A DNA stretch of 64,000 bases from JBLWXV01 sp048267245 (GTDB taxonomy: Bacteria; Bdellovibrionota; Bacteriovoracia; Bacteriovoracales; Bacteriovoracaceae). The stretch lies in NCBI GenBank assembly GCA_048267245.1, contig JBLWXV010000001.1, positions 2,294,001 to 2,358,000 of the forward strand, given 5' to 3'. Every line of letters starts with the position of its first letter. Within the stretch, counting starts at the first letter, position 1. Made by a program: the position numbers and the translations under genes. Positions 35,034 through 44,208 of this stretch are shown here, piece by piece. The notes beneath the pieces are model-generated. The model did no database searches, had not been told where the DNA came from, and worked only from the letters and a program-made list of their open reading frames with translations.

Positions 35034-35421
35034 AGAGGGAGTCTTTGCAGGTCCAGTCTTGAGAATGCATGTCATACTGAGGGATGCGAGCAAAGGCTTT
35101 ATACTTGCCTTCAGTTGGAAAAACTCGATTAACCTTCACTCTAAAATTTCCAGTCCCATACGTCTGTACTCTGCCCTCATAGGTAGAGACCAAATTTACA
35201 GTTTTAAAAGTTTCTCTGTAATCACCATCTACACTTGCACGCACCATTACCTCGTAGAACTCGCGGCGACCTAGAACGGAGTGATAAATCGTAAGACCCT
35301 CAACAAAGGAATCGTCATTCATATAAGCACAGTCATAGAGGGCCGTGCGCTGAGGGGCAAGGGCGTTGGCACTGGCCGTGAGGCCGAGAGTGGCGAATGT
35401 CATTAAAATAACTCTTAGCAT
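35032..35421 (-). CDS. Secreted protein of unknown function
   Basis: A 129-residue exported protein; start ATG 35421 chosen because the signal peptide (MLRVILMTFATLGLTASANA) begins there and GGATGGA precedes it. Two Cys in the mature part (LYDCAY and WTCKDSL) sit near the two ends and may pair. Beta-rich appearance; no family recognised. Convergent with the preceding small secreted gene, sharing its terminator. Confidence 0.65.
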   Translation of the reverse strand: MLRVILMTFATLGLTASANALAPQRTALYDCAYMNDDSFVEGLTIYHSVLGRREFYEVMVRASVDGDYRETFKTVNLVSTYEGRVQTYGTGNFRVKVNRVFPTEGKYKAFARIPQYDMHSQDWTCKDSL

Positions 35422-35504
35422 AAATCCATCCAGATTAAGGTTGACCATATTTCATTATAGAAAATTGTGAAAAAAAATTTCTGACTCTTTCTCACTCCGT
35501 TAGT

Positions 35505-35532
35505 TTGACGTTGCACAAAAACTGGATAACTA
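35505..35532 (+). promoter_or_regulatory. Possible promoter of the permease gene
   Basis: TTGACG (35505-35510), 16 bases, then TAACTA (35527-35532). The -35 box is good and the -10 box weak. The permease start is about 80 bases downstream. Confidence 0.3.
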
Positions 35533-35613
35533 CGCTTAATCCATAAATAATGGGCCGAATCACTAGGTTTACGCTACTATGTCAAAAACAAAATAAAGTA
35601 TTGAGTTGCGCCT

Positions 35614-37785
35614 ATGAAAAAGCTCGAGCGAAGCCTCGGTTTAAAGCAAATTGTCATTATTGGATTTTCTGCCATGTTGGGTACTGGCATTTTCGTGACC
35701 CCAGGAATTATCTACGCCTCCACTGGAACTTCACTGGTGCTAGCTTATCTCTTGGGCGTTCTACTTGTTTTGCCTGCGGCAATGAGCATGTCTGAACTCG
35801 CCACCTCCATGCCTACTTCGGGTGGAATCTACGTCTATACTGATAGAACCTTTGGCCCTCTACTTGGAACTGTGGTTGGCTTTGGTTTGTGGCTATCTCT
35901 TCTCTTTAAATGCGCCTTTGCACTCATGGGTTTTGGTGAGTATCTTCAAGTTTTTAGTTCTATACCCACTATGGGCGCGGCCCTCGCGATGCTTGTCGTC
36001 GTCACAATCTTAAATATTGGCGGCGTAGGCAAAGTTGCGGGTTCACTGGCCATAGTTGTGGCCGCGTGTCTCGTCATTGTTGGGGCCACAAGCTTTCTCT
36101 CAATTGGTGAAATCACTACTATTAAGTCAGAGCCACTATTTTCTGATGGCATAAGTGGATTTATGGTTGCGATCTCTCTTGGTGTGGGCGCCTTTGCTGG
36201 ACTCACAAAGCTTACCGCCATCGCCGAAGAGGTGCGCGAACCAGAGCGAAACCTCTCACGTGGTATTTTTCTCTCCCTTATGGGTGTGGGCTTTGTCTAC
36301 GTGGGAACCTCATTCATCATTGCAACTGCCCTCGATCACGACTCGACGATAGGAAATTTAAAACCTCTGTACACCTTGGCCGAACAGGCAATGGGTAGTT
36401 TTGGCAGCCACGTCCTTGCAATCATCGCCATTCTCACCCTTGTTTCCATGGCCAATGCTGGGGTACTCGCCGCCTCACGCTTTCCTTTTGCAATGGGAAG
36501 AGACGACCTCCTTCCTAAACTCTTTAGCAAACTCCAACCAAAATTCCTCACACCGATATGGAGTATTCTCATTTCAGGTCTCATCATCGCGTTGATTATC
36601 CTGACTTTGGATGTCCAAAAGGTAGCAAAGCTCGCCTCGGTGTTTATTATTCTCATGTTCTTGCTGGTCAATATCACTGTAATCGCACTCAGAGAGAGTC
36701 ATTCGCAGTGGTACAAGCCCCGCTATAGATCCCCACTCTATCCATTTCTTCACATCTTTGGGATCGCAAGTAGTTTGATTCTTCTCCTCTTCATGGGCCA
36801 CCTCACAGTGCTCTCACTATTTATGGTGGGTATCCCAAGTATCATCATCTACACATTCTACGGGGCAAAGACGAATAGACTTGGAGTTATGGGAATTAGA
36901 GGAATTAGAAAAGACCTCGTCTCAGATCCTCAAATTGATAATAAGCAGTACTGGACGACATGTGTTGATGAACTGGAAATTTCAAGAGACGCCAAATTAG
37001 TTGTGCCACTCTTTGGTCACGAGCCATCGGCCGAAGTTCTGGTAGAGATGGGAATTGCTCTTTCTGATGGCGCAGGTGTAGAGGTTGCCCACATCACGGA
37101 AGTTCCAGAGCAAACTGAGCTCAGTGACATTGAAGATCCGCCTGGACTTAAGGCCCTAAGAAGACGCATTCATGTACTTGCTGAAGAGAAGAAGACGTCA
37201 CTCACCTTTGATCCCGTCGCAACCCACGATCTCACCAAGACTTTATTTGAAATTGGTCAGCGTGTGCACTGTCAGTGGCTTCTGGTTTCATGGTCTGGCA
37301 GAAGAAGAGAAAAGCTAACCTTTCACGATCCCATGGGTTGGGTAAAGGATCACTTGCACTGCCATTTAGGCTGGTTTGCCGACAAGGGTGTGAGAAATTT
37401 CAAAAAAATTCTGATTCTCATGAAGGGAAATGAAAATGACCCGCTCGTGCTCGAAACCGCCAGCCTCCTAGCAGGAATGAATGGGGCCGTGATCACTATT
37501 GGTAGAGAACACCAAGCCCCAGAGAGCGCTGAGGCCATCGCCCTAGAGCGCGAAATGATGGAGTCCCTGCGAGACCTAAGGGCCCAGAGGGTTAATTCGG
37601 CCCTAATTAAAGCTGACCCTAAGGCCGAGGCGATTATCGAACTTACTGTGGACTATGACCTAGTTATTTTTGGCGCCGAAAATTCGGGCCCTCTAGAGCG
37701 CTTTCTAGGTACCCGAGATGACAGGATATTGGCCAAGGCGGCCTGCTCAGTGCTCTGTCTAAGTACTTCAAACGCCAATATGTAA
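35614..37785 (+). CDS. APC-family amino-acid permease with C-terminal Usp-like domains
   Basis: A 723-residue inner-membrane protein. Residues 8-425 form about 12 transmembrane helices with the APC-superfamily N-terminal motif GFSAMLGTGIFVTPG and the TM6-7 region with EEVREPERNLSRGI. Residues 450-720 are cytoplasmic and resemble two universal-stress-protein domains; the second ends in DYDLVIFGAENSGPLERFLG and ILAKAACSVLCLS, a typical Usp C-terminus. Such permease-Usp fusions transport amino acids and may sense nucleotides through the tail. Substrate cannot be assigned. No close operon partner. Confidence 0.85.
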   Translation: MKKLERSLGLKQIVIIGFSAMLGTGIFVTPGIIYASTGTSLVLAYLLGVLLVLPAAMSMSELATSMPTSGGIYVYTDRTFGPLLGTVVGFGLWLSLLFKCAFALMGFGEYLQVFSSIPTMGAALAMLVVVTILNIGGVGKVAGSLAIVVAACLVIVGATSFLSIGEITTIKSEPLFSDGISGFMVAISLGVGAFAGLTKLTAIAEEVREPERNLSRGIFLSLMGVGFVYVGTSFIIATALDHDSTIGNLKPLYTLAEQAMGSFGSHVLAIIAILTLVSMANAGVLAASRFPFAMGRDDLLPKLFSKLQPKFLTPIWSILISGLIIALIILTLDVQKVAKLASVFIILMFLLVNITVIALRESHSQWYKPRYRSPLYPFLHIFGIASSLILLLFMGHLTVLSLFMVGIPSIIIYTFYGAKTNRLGVMGIRGIRKDLVSDPQIDNKQYWTTCVDELEISRDAKLVVPLFGHEPSAEVLVEMGIALSDGAGVEVAHITEVPEQTELSDIEDPPGLKALRRRIHVLAEEKKTSLTFDPVATHDLTKTLFEIGQRVHCQWLLVSWSGRRREKLTFHDPMGWVKDHLHCHLGWFADKGVRNFKKILILMKGNENDPLVLETASLLAGMNGAVITIGREHQAPESAEAIALEREMMESLRDLRAQRVNSALIKADPKAEAIIELTVDYDLVIFGAENSGPLERFLGTRDDRILAKAACSVLCLSTSNANM

Positions 37786-37849
37786 ATTCTTCAGTGCTAG
37801 GCCAAGCATGAGCAAAGAGAGGCTAAAATAATCCAAACCCAGGATTTCT

Positions 37850-38905
37850 ATGCCTCTGCTACACTCTCTCATAGCCTTGCTCATCCTAATCTTCAGTACT
37901 CAAGCGAGCGCCTCTCAAATTAGTATTGTCGATCAATTCTCAGACTGGATTGAAATTAAAATGCCAGAGGATGCTCTCAACTTTCAAGTGAGTGTAGAGA
38001 ATTTCTCTGAAGAAGAGATCATTATCAGCGACCTCATTTCTCCAAGTGGAATGAGTCATATCTCTCACAATATTGGCCTTCCCTCGAGCATGAGAGTGCC
38101 ACCAAAACTTTATAGCACTCTTAAAAGTCCCAGCCGCCCAACCTATACTGAAAAGAGAATTTTCAGTGTGAACTATAGAAATAATGTCCATAAACCAATA
38201 CCTGAGGCAGGAGTCTGGAAGCTTCGACTTGCCCGGGTGAACCAAACTCACGTCGGAGAAATTGCCTCGCTATTTGTGAGTACTGATATTCTCACTAAGA
38301 GATCGACCCCACGTAGAATACCCATAGATATCTACCTTTCAGACTACAATCCGACCCTCTCTCGTGAGCTCACCCATGAAATTGCCAATGAAATACGAGC
38401 TTTCTATCAAGAATATGGCATCCAATTAAATTTCAACATAATTAACTGGAATGACAAAATGAAAGGCGAAAATAATCTAGAAATTCGCCTCCCCTACCTA
38501 TCACGAAAAAACAGACCTAACCTCTCACTCTATCTCTTTCCCCGAGCAGCGAGCTCTGCGCGCAAAGAGTTTCAAGGTCTCGCCGGCTGTCTTCCGGCAT
38601 TTAAAATTAAAAACAGAGATATGAGCTGCGCACTTCTAGTTACCTATGAAGCAGATCTTGAATTAAAAAAAGAGCGCCTCACAAAGGTGATGGCCCATGA
38701 GATCGCTCACTCGCTCGGTCAATACCATTTAGTTGATGACTTCTACCCCTTTGGCCAAGTCTTTGACCCTCACGGCGATACCTCCTTAGAAGATGACCCA
38801 GCCAATGTCATGCATAAGACGAGTGAATATTATGGCCACATAGAGCTTAGCCCTGAGCAATCAAAGAGCATTAAGCTACTGCCATACGTTTACAACAATC
38901 CTTGA
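37850..38905 (+). CDS. Secreted metzincin-type zinc protease
   Basis: A 351-residue protein with a signal peptide ending near residue 22 (STQASAS). The N-terminal 150 residues look like a beta-sandwich prodomain or pre-peptidase domain. The catalytic domain has HEIAHSLGQYH at residues 283-293 (ligands H283, H287, H293) and a Met-turn VMHKTS near residue 323, so it is a metzincin. Cys247 and Cys260 may form a disulfide. A second zinc protease of a different type starts the window. Periplasmic or extracellular; substrate unknown. Confidence 0.8.
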   Translation: MPLLHSLIALLILIFSTQASASQISIVDQFSDWIEIKMPEDALNFQVSVENFSEEEIIISDLISPSGMSHISHNIGLPSSMRVPPKLYSTLKSPSRPTYTEKRIFSVNYRNNVHKPIPEAGVWKLRLARVNQTHVGEIASLFVSTDILTKRSTPRRIPIDIYLSDYNPTLSRELTHEIANEIRAFYQEYGIQLNFNIINWNDKMKGENNLEIRLPYLSRKNRPNLSLYLFPRAASSARKEFQGLAGCLPAFKIKNRDMSCALLVTYEADLELKKERLTKVMAHEIAHSLGQYHLVDDFYPFGQVFDPHGDTSLEDDPANVMHKTSEYYGHIELSPEQSKSIKLLPYVYNNP

Positions 38906-38967
38906 TAAGTTTTCGACACGGGATGACTACAATTCTCATCTAACTAGGTGCATGATATGCCCTACTT

Positions 38968-39885
38968 ATGAAATTTCTAGCATCCATCTTCACAGCACTT
39001 TTATTTACCACCTCTCTATGGGCCTTTGATGGCAGAGACTACGCCTTTGCCAATGAGGAGAGCGAAGTAAAGTATAGTAATTCAGGCGAAAAGCACGTTG
39101 AGGGGCATCTAGACCTCTTCGAGGCGACGACTGGCGAGATTATAGAGTTTCACTACGACTATTACGCCCCAGCACCAAGCGAGTTTGCAAGCAGTAAACT
39201 CGTAGTCATCACACCTACTATTGAAGGGGCCACGCCGCTGGAGCTCCTTTTAAAGGACTACCTTCAAAATCGAGGTTTTCACGTTCTCATTCCTCGTGCC
39301 CTACCACTAGAATTTACCTTCAACGAATCTACGGTAACTCAATTTGAGCGCGCTTCTGTGAGAGCATTGGTTGGCACCACTCGACTCGTTAATTTTCTCT
39401 CACAAAGTGAAAACTTTGATGCAACATCAATGGGTCTTTTAGGGGCGAGCCTCGGGGGGATTCGATCATCAATTCTCTTTGGCTTAGATTCGCGCTTTAA
39501 AGCGATGTTCATAGCAGTGGCCGGGGCAGATTTTCCCTCGATCTATGCCAATAGCTCCAATAATAACCTTCGCCCCATTCGCACATCTCACATGGAGTAC
39601 CTCGGCCTAAGTAATCCTAGAGATTATGAGAATTTTCTCAGAGGTAAACTCGAACTCGATCCCTATCTCATCACTCAAAGTAGCTATCTTCAAAATGTCG
39701 CGATGGTCATCGCCGATGATGATAGCGTGGTTCCCACCTACAATCAGTGGCAACTCTGGAGCACCATAAAAGCAGCGGGTGTTCATCCTAAAACCTTTAT
39801 CTCTGATAGCGGCCATATTCAGGGAGTTCTCCACCTCCTTCGCTACCGCTCAGACATTGTCGAATGGTTTAAAGCGCGCCTTTAA
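38968..39885 (+). CDS. Exported alpha/beta-hydrolase
   Basis: A 305-residue protein with an N-terminal signal peptide (ending LWAF, about residue 19). The nucleophile elbow is GASLGG with Ser161; a later Asp in VIADDDSVVP and His in DSGHIQG complete a likely triad. Resembles esterase/peptidase-like hydrolases; the substrate is unknown. No operon partner is apparent, since neighbours are 62 and over 200 bases away. Confidence 0.7.
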   Translation: MKFLASIFTALLFTTSLWAFDGRDYAFANEESEVKYSNSGEKHVEGHLDLFEATTGEIIEFHYDYYAPAPSEFASSKLVVITPTIEGATPLELLLKDYLQNRGFHVLIPRALPLEFTFNESTVTQFERASVRALVGTTRLVNFLSQSENFDATSMGLLGASLGGIRSSILFGLDSRFKAMFIAVAGADFPSIYANSSNNNLRPIRTSHMEYLGLSNPRDYENFLRGKLELDPYLITQSSYLQNVAMVIADDDSVVPTYNQWQLWSTIKAAGVHPKTFISDSGHIQGVLHLLRYRSDIVEWFKARL

Positions 39886-40088
39886 GAAGACCCGTAAATG
39901 ACGAGTTGAGAACGTTTTTCCTCCCTAACGCGTTTCAAAATACGTGAAGCCCGTGAAATTGATCAAAATGCTTTAAATCCAATAGCTTTGCGGTGCATTT
40001 TTTCTCTATAAGAACCACCTAGTTTTTTGACTGTTTCTGCATGCTCCCATATTATCCGTCGGTAATATTTTTGTAACAAAACACTGAC

Positions 40089-41354
40089 GTGAACATAAAG
40101 AAAAGTGCCACCCCCCAACACTTTAAGTACACAGTTATGGGCCTTTTATGGGTTCTGGCGTATAGTTATTCCACTCAAATTCTAGCTGCCAATAAGCAAC
40201 TTCAAATTTGGACTTCCTCAGAAAATGTGGCCCGTGCCCTTAATAAGCTGGCCACACAATTTGAAAACGATTTTAAGGCACAAGTTAAGGTATCTGTTCT
40301 CAATAAAGATTTAACGACTCAGTTTAAAACCGCCGCCATTGCTGGCAAGGGGCCAGATATTTTTTGCTGGGCCAATGATGTGGTCGGAGAACTCGCTAGC
40401 TCAGGTCTTATTGAGCCGATCCTACTGCCTAGTCAAATGAGGGAGAAGTACTTAGAGAGCGCACTTAACTCATTCACCTTTGAGGGAAAGCTCTACGGCT
40501 ATCCCTACGATATTGAGGCGGTCGCACTCATTAGAAATACCACCCTGCTTAAAAATGCACCCACTTCCTACGAAGAGCTTGCCAATTGGAGCGAGAAATT
40601 TCAGCGTGAAAATAAAAAGAAATATGGACTGCTATTTGATTTAAAAAACTTCTACTTTAACTTCTCTTTTCTCTCGGCCGGTGGCGGCTATATCTTTGGT
40701 GAAGATCCACTGGTACCTGGCAAGTTAAATCCGCTGGACATAGGGCTCGCTAATGAGGGCGCCGTAAGTGGCGCCGAGTTTATGGCAGATCTCACAAAGC
40801 GTGGGATTATCCCAAGCTCAACGGATCGAAACGTAGCCTTTGAAAAATTCCTCGCCGGCGACCTTGCCACAATGATCGATGGACCGTGGGCGGTAAGCGA
40901 TCTTTTGAGGTCTGACATTAAATTTGACGTCTCACCTCTTCCTACACTCAATCAAAATACCGCCCGCCCCTTTGTGGGCACACATGGCTTCATTATTCGT
41001 AGGAGCTCAAAGCAAAAAGAACTCGCAAAGGAATTTATCGAGCGCTACCTGGTGAGTGCTAGCGGTATGGCAACTCTCTATGAAGAAGACCCGAGAGGTC
41101 CAGCGCGTGTGGACACATTAGAAATCCTAAAAGAGCGACTCTCGCCGGAAATGTTGCACTACTTAGAACAATTCTTTAAGAGTGCGAGTGTCGGCATTCC
41201 GATGCCAAATATTAGCGCCATGGGGCCCGTATGGAGTTCAATGGGAGCGAGCTTTGACTTAATTTTACAAAAGAAAATTCCAGCAAAAACAGCACTTGGG
41301 GACGCCAAGGCCAAAATTGAATCGGCCATCCAAGCGACGAAGAGAGAGAATTGA
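40089..41354 (+). CDS. malE: Maltodextrin-type periplasmic substrate-binding protein
   Basis: A 421-residue member of the MalE-like solute-binding family: LQIWTSSENVARALNKLATQFE at the mature N-terminus, GPDIFCWANDVVGELA, YGYPYDIEAVALIRN and GDLATMIDGPWAVSDL are typical. Start GTG 40089 gives a signal peptide with a charged n-region; ATG 40137 is an alternative and neither has a strong SD. The first gene of a six-gene operon (amylase, glgP, malQ, malF, malG). It would bind dextrins and deliver them to MalF/MalG. Confidence 0.87.
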   Translation: MNIKKSATPQHFKYTVMGLLWVLAYSYSTQILAANKQLQIWTSSENVARALNKLATQFENDFKAQVKVSVLNKDLTTQFKTAAIAGKGPDIFCWANDVVGELASSGLIEPILLPSQMREKYLESALNSFTFEGKLYGYPYDIEAVALIRNTTLLKNAPTSYEELANWSEKFQRENKKKYGLLFDLKNFYFNFSFLSAGGGYIFGEDPLVPGKLNPLDIGLANEGAVSGAEFMADLTKRGIIPSSTDRNVAFEKFLAGDLATMIDGPWAVSDLLRSDIKFDVSPLPTLNQNTARPFVGTHGFIIRRSSKQKELAKEFIERYLVSASGMATLYEEDPRGPARVDTLEILKERLSPEMLHYLEQFFKSASVGIPMPNISAMGPVWSSMGASFDLILQKKIPAKTALGDAKAKIESAIQATKREN

Positions 41355-44200
41355 TGAAAAACACCATTCAAAAACTTCTACTGACTATTCTAACTTTGGG
41401 ATTGGCCATGAATGCAAGTGCCGTCGAAAGTATCAAATCATTCTACACTGATGAATCTTCTTACTATCAAAAACTCTTCCACGAAGGAATGCTCTTGCGC
41501 TTTAGCGTTTCAGCAGCAGAGTGTGATCAAGTTGTCAGTGCTGAGCTTCTCACTAAATCTGCGCGTTCACAAAAGATGGAAGAAGAGATTAGATCCTACC
41601 CCTTCTCTAAAACGCTGCCTAAAGAAACTAAGAAATCCCTCTCAAGCTGGCCTGCGAGCTACGGACTAAAGGCCGAAGAATTGTGCTGGTTTAGTGCCAA
41701 GGCCGCTCCTCTCAAACTTGATAGCACTCACTACACCGTAAGACTCATTCTTAAAAATGGTCAAAGTCTCTACTACAATGCTGAAACAGATGATCTTATC
41801 CCGGCCAAGAGACTTAAAAAGAGTGTCGAAACTTGGCTGACTCCTGGAGCTCTAGGGGCCACGGCCGTAGAGGCCGGTGGGACTCTCTTTAAACTATGGG
41901 AGCCTGAGGCAGAGCAAGTGGATCTTGAAGTTAAAGGCCAAAATATCGTGGCGATGAAGCTTCCAACGAGCGTACAGAATATTCACACTCTCTACATGCC
42001 ACACATTAAGGCAGGTAGTGAATACACATTTCACTTTGTAAAAGACGGAAAGTACGAGGAATTAGAAGTTGGCAACAACGCTCTTATGAGTACCCACAAA
42101 ATTGATCCGATGGCCAAGAATGTGGTCTACGATGCCAAGGGTGGCTCAATTAATGGCTATCTAAATCCAAGGGCCGTGGTTACAGAAGATAGTGCATATG
42201 TATGGAAGCACGACCAAAAAATCTTGGGCATTCATAACAGAGATTATAATAACTGGATTATCTACCAACTCTGGCCCCTCACTTTTAACCCTCAAAAAAT
42301 TGATGGACGTTACCAGGGAGGGACATTTAATGATGTCGCCGAGAAAGTTGATTACCTCGCTGATCTTGGAGTGAACTCAGTAGAATTTCTGCCCATTCAT
42401 GAAAGTCGCTTCCATGCTTCTTGGGGCTACGCACTTGATTCACTCACTCTCATTGAAAAGAATTATGGCCCACCTGATGAGTTTAGATCTCTCGTTGATA
42501 AACTTCACTCTAAAGGCTTAAAAGTAGTTCTTGATGTGGTTATAAATCACGTTAACAACTCACTTCTCAGAGAACCCCTCACACCAAAGAGACAAAGTTC
42601 AAAAATCTATGGTGGCAACACTGAATGGGGACCAAAGCCCGATTTTGACAATGTCATGGTTAGAAAGTGGATTGCTGACTCAATCTTAAATCTCGTGAGA
42701 GACTATCATATTGATGGTCTTCGATTTGATATGATCGAGCACGTCTATAAGGGAAGTGCCTCAGGATATAAATTCATTGGCGAGCTCAATACACTGCTAA
42801 GACTAAATAACCCAAGACTCTATTCAAGTGCTGAGCAACTTCCAGATAATGTTTGGGCCACTTATCCCGTCAGTGACAATGGGCTAGGCTTTGACTCTCA
42901 ATGGAATGATAAATTTAAAAACTTCTTTGAACTCAAATTTGATTACTACCGAAAAAATAATAGAGAACTAGATCTAAACCCAATTCTAGGTAGTCTTGCA
43001 GGATTTAGTAACCACGGCTCAGGACACGGTGAATATCACTTTGGAGGGGCGTCTAGAACTGTTAACTATCTAGGTAGCCACGATGTCGTTGGCAATAAGA
43101 ATCCATTTCTACGCATCATCTCCGGGTTTGAATCTTACGAATCTTTGGGACACAACTTCTTTACAAGGGTGAGACCACTCGAAATCGAGGCTAAAGAAGA
43201 GCGCGAGAGAAAATTCAGACTCATCCACAATGAATTTAATCACCGTGCCTCACTTACGAGCTATGGCCTGCTCTTTACAAAACCGGGCGCCGCCCTCTTC
43301 TTCCAGGGTGAAGAACTGGCCAGTGACCTCAATATTGAAAATGAGTGGAGCTATATCAATGCCAAACAAAATAACTCAATTCCTACAGTTGATGTTGATA
43401 TCCACCGCTACGTTGGATCTCACCGCGTGCAGTGGGAGTACTTAGAACCGAGTGAATCAAAGGAACTCAGCTTTTTAGATGCCAAAGAAAAAGAGCTTTT
43501 TACGAAGTACCACAGCTTCTTTAAGCATATGATTCACTTTAAAAAAGACCACCCTGAAATCAACTTGAATGATGCAACAGATATCAGAACATTTGGACCT
43601 GGCATCTTTTCCTACCGTCTTGAGCGCGGTCCCAATGAACTCTTCGTTCTTATCAACTACGGTCATGACACCAAAGACCTTTGGATTCCATTCCCAGGAA
43701 CGGCCACAGACTGGTGGCACGAGACTACGACCCTTTCTGACTCTGAATTTTCAAGTGGAAAAGAGCGCTATCAAAATGTGGTCGCCAACCTTGGTGGCCG
43801 CGCCAATAACGTAAGAATAGCGGGCGCCTCAATATCAATTTTCACGAAGCGAAGTACAGCGGCCATCAAGAAGACGCTCTACTTTAGAAGTAACCTAAGT
43901 AATTGGGAAGCGCAGGCGGCCAATGAACTGCTTCGTGCCTCGGAGGGCGGGGAGCTCTACCGCAGCTTCATCGAAATCAAAGAAGACACGGAAGTTGAAT
44001 TTAAGATTGCCGATGACAGCTGGAATATTGAACTTGGCTCAAGTAAGAGTGGTCTCTTAGGACCTAGCCTTCTTGAGAGTAATCAAGGCTACCTCAGCTA
44101 TGTTCCAAGTCGCCCTAACGCTAAAATTAAATTAAGCGCCGGTAGCTACCAATTTATTTTTGATCTAAGAAACTTTAAATACAGCTTTATTAAACTCTAG
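41354..44200 (+). CDS. Exported GH13 alpha-amylase-family glycoside hydrolase
   Basis: A 948-residue protein with signal peptide (LLLTILTLGLAMNASA). About residues 170-265 form a CBM48-like beta domain; the (beta/alpha)8 barrel follows with region I DVVINHV, region II GLRFDMIEH (nucleophile D459), region III SSAEQL (acid/base E494) and region IV LGSHD (D577; most GH13 enzymes have NHD here). About 100 C-terminal residues form an extra beta domain that could bind starch. Hydrolyses or debranches alpha-glucans in the periplasm. ATG overlaps the malE stop (TGATG), so the pair is coupled. An ATG preceded by TTG at 41351 is the same frame. Confidence 0.88.
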   Translation: MKNTIQKLLLTILTLGLAMNASAVESIKSFYTDESSYYQKLFHEGMLLRFSVSAAECDQVVSAELLTKSARSQKMEEEIRSYPFSKTLPKETKKSLSSWPASYGLKAEELCWFSAKAAPLKLDSTHYTVRLILKNGQSLYYNAETDDLIPAKRLKKSVETWLTPGALGATAVEAGGTLFKLWEPEAEQVDLEVKGQNIVAMKLPTSVQNIHTLYMPHIKAGSEYTFHFVKDGKYEELEVGNNALMSTHKIDPMAKNVVYDAKGGSINGYLNPRAVVTEDSAYVWKHDQKILGIHNRDYNNWIIYQLWPLTFNPQKIDGRYQGGTFNDVAEKVDYLADLGVNSVEFLPIHESRFHASWGYALDSLTLIEKNYGPPDEFRSLVDKLHSKGLKVVLDVVINHVNNSLLREPLTPKRQSSKIYGGNTEWGPKPDFDNVMVRKWIADSILNLVRDYHIDGLRFDMIEHVYKGSASGYKFIGELNTLLRLNNPRLYSSAEQLPDNVWATYPVSDNGLGFDSQWNDKFKNFFELKFDYYRKNNRELDLNPILGSLAGFSNHGSGHGEYHFGGASRTVNYLGSHDVVGNKNPFLRIISGFESYESLGHNFFTRVRPLEIEAKEERERKFRLIHNEFNHRASLTSYGLLFTKPGAALFFQGEELASDLNIENEWSYINAKQNNSIPTVDVDIHRYVGSHRVQWEYLEPSESKELSFLDAKEKELFTKYHSFFKHMIHFKKDHPEINLNDATDIRTFGPGIFSYRLERGPNELFVLINYGHDTKDLWIPFPGTATDWWHETTTLSDSEFSSGKERYQNVVANLGGRANNVRIAGASISIFTKRSTAAIKKTLYFRSNLSNWEAQAANELLRASEGGELYRSFIEIKEDTEVEFKIADDSWNIELGSSKSGLLGPSLLESNQGYLSYVPSRPNAKIKLSAGSYQFIFDLRNFKYSFIKL

Positions 44201-44208
44201 GAATAACT

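Noticed and set aside
39886..40088. LacI-type operator before malE (GAACGTTTTT and AACGCGTT near 39910-39930)
   Set aside because: Only half-matches; no convincing full palindrome.
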